NCBI GenBank assembly: GCA_031266875.1
Contig: JAISAE010000059.1
Coordinates: forward strand, 1 to 52,442
Source: Treponema sp.
GTDB lineage: Bacteria; Spirochaetota; Spirochaetia; Treponematales; Breznakiellaceae
Direction: 5' to 3'
Length of the DNA: 52,442 nucleotides
Below, piece after piece: positions 51,699 to 52,442 of the stretch (its first letter is position 1; the number at the start of each line of letters is the position of its first letter). Both the position numbers and the translations under genes were made by a program. The notes beneath the pieces were generated by a model that saw only the letters and a program-made list of their open reading frames with translations, did not search any database and was not told where the DNA came from.

Positions 51699-52442
51699 TT
51701 ACTCCCTCAGATCAATGGTCGTGTTTCTCGTTCCACTCGTAGCCCCGCCAAGTGTGGCTGAGCCACCCTGGTGGCCGTACATCATCGCGCCGTTGGGCGC
51801 GGTGTTTTTCTTGTCGGCCGCATCCGAACCGTAAACAACGCCGCCGGTCATGATGAACTTTCCGCTGGTGCTGGCATATATTCCGCCGCCGTATTTGGCA
51901 CCATTGCCGCTGATCTCGCCGCCGCTCATGGTGAACAACGTTCCACTGCCGTAGACAAACACCCCGCCGCCGTCCTGGTTGGAGGTATTGCCGCTGATCT
52001 CGCCGCGGCTCATGGTGAATGTGCCGCCGTTGGTAACAAACACCCCGCCGCCGCCTCTGTTGCCGCCGTCGCCGGAGCTGGGGGTGGAATTCCCGCTGAT
52101 CGTACCGCCGGTCATGGTAAAGGTTCCGCCGTTGATATATACCCCACCGCCGTGGCTGGAGCTGCCGGAGGAGGTATTGCCGCTAATCTCGCCGCCGCTC
52201 ATGGTCAAGGCGCCGCCAGAGGCAACGGACACCCCGCCACCGTCGCCGGAGGAGGTATTGCCGCTGATCGTGCCACCGCTTATGGTCAAAGTGCCGTCCC
52301 TGGCAACAGACACCCCGCCGCCGGAGGCGCTGGAGGTATTCCCGGTAATGAGGGAATTGTCTTGCATATCCAGGGTTGCCCCGCCTTTCACCTGCACCAG
52401 GGAAGCGTTGTTGCCGCTTTTCCCCTGGAGCGTTATGTCCTC
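51699..52442 (-). CDS. Repeat-rich beta-helix surface protein (partial, C-terminal end)
   Basis: The frame runs off the right edge of the window; 247 codons plus stop are visible. It consists of Gly/Ser-rich repeats of the form G-x-F-T-M-S-G-G-E-I-S-G-N-T-S, each about 20-28 residues (TLTISGGTISGNTSSGDGGG, ALTMSGGEISGNTSSG). Such rungs are expected to fold as a right-handed beta-helix like adhesins and polymorphic outer-membrane proteins. The C-terminus (TSGTRNTTIDLRE) has no obvious autotransporter barrel. It is likely exported and surface-exposed; the N-terminus and any signal peptide lie outside the window. Confidence 0.85.
   Translation of the reverse strand, partial: EDITLQGKSGNNASLVQVKGGATLDMQDNSLITGNTSSASGGGVSVARDGTLTISGGTISGNTSSGDGGGVSVASGGALTMSGGEISGNTSSGSSSHGGGVYINGGTFTMTGGTISGNSTPSSGDGGNRGGGGVFVTNGGTFTMSRGEISGNTSNQDGGGVFVYGSGTLFTMSGGEISGNGAKYGGGIYASTSGKFIMTGGVVYGSDAADKKNTAPNGAMMYGHQGGSATLGGATSGTRNTTIDLRE

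Overview
The window looks like a chromosomal segment of a homoacetogenic treponeme (spirochete). It combines typical treponemal genes (an mreBCD-mrdA-rodA rod-shape operon, a BMP/TmpC-type binding protein, large Cache-type chemoreceptors, TPR lipoproteins) with an almost complete carbonyl branch of the Wood-Ljungdahl pathway. The combination of CODH/acetyl-CoA synthase genes and fucosidases resembles termite-gut Treponema such as T. primitia. That species-level placement is inference; no rRNA or other taxonomic marker is present.

Layout. 1-450: a tandem array of 23-bp units. 455-5377 (minus): a sugar ABC importer operon (binding protein, two permeases) ending in a GH29 alpha-L-fucosidase. 5484-12296 (plus): a membrane-anchored TPR gene, then the rod-shape operon. 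12.5-14.3 kb: tRNA-Pro, a ComFB-like gene and cysK. 14.7-17.4 kb: a TPR lipoprotein and a TraB-family membrane protein. 17.5-17.85 kb: a 21-bp tandem array. 17.9-21.3 kb: a META-domain protein, a BMP-family binding protein and an acyl-CoA synthetase. 21.3-27.0 kb (minus): lipoprotein-trmB-ligA-fucosidase-purM. 27.3-32.9 kb: a stand-alone corrinoid protein and two paralogous chemoreceptors. 32.9-36.4 kb (minus): uvrB followed by a short corrinoid-activator-like ferredoxin/ATPase gene. 36.56-37.52 kb: about 45 copies of a 21-bp repeat. 37.6-49.9 kb: the acs/CODH region. 49.95-52.44 kb: a decayed region with two more 21-bp arrays, hairpins, a chemoreceptor relic, a minus-strand relic and the end of a repeat-rich beta-helix surface protein.

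How the genes fit together. CODH (acsA/cooS) makes CO from CO2. The methyltransferase AcsE passes a methyl group from methyl-tetrahydrofolate to the corrinoid iron-sulfur protein AcsCD, and AcsB condenses methyl, CO and CoA to acetyl-CoA. Two CooC-type ATPases probably serve nickel insertion, and the ferredoxin/ATPase protein (AcsV/RACo type) reactivates oxidised cobalt in the corrinoid protein. A DUF3786 gene is translationally coupled to this activator. A second AcsE-like methyltransferase lies on the opposite strand within the cluster. The methyl-branch genes and hydrogenases are not in this window.

The most unusual feature is a set of five unrelated tandem arrays, all in gene-free gaps. 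Four have an exact 21-bp period and one has a 23-bp period, and several carry a small dyad inside each unit. Other points of interest are a near-35-bp perfect palindrome overlapping the -35 box in a divergent promoter region, an apparently leaderless uvrB, a likely TTG start for CODH, and degraded genes near the right edge.
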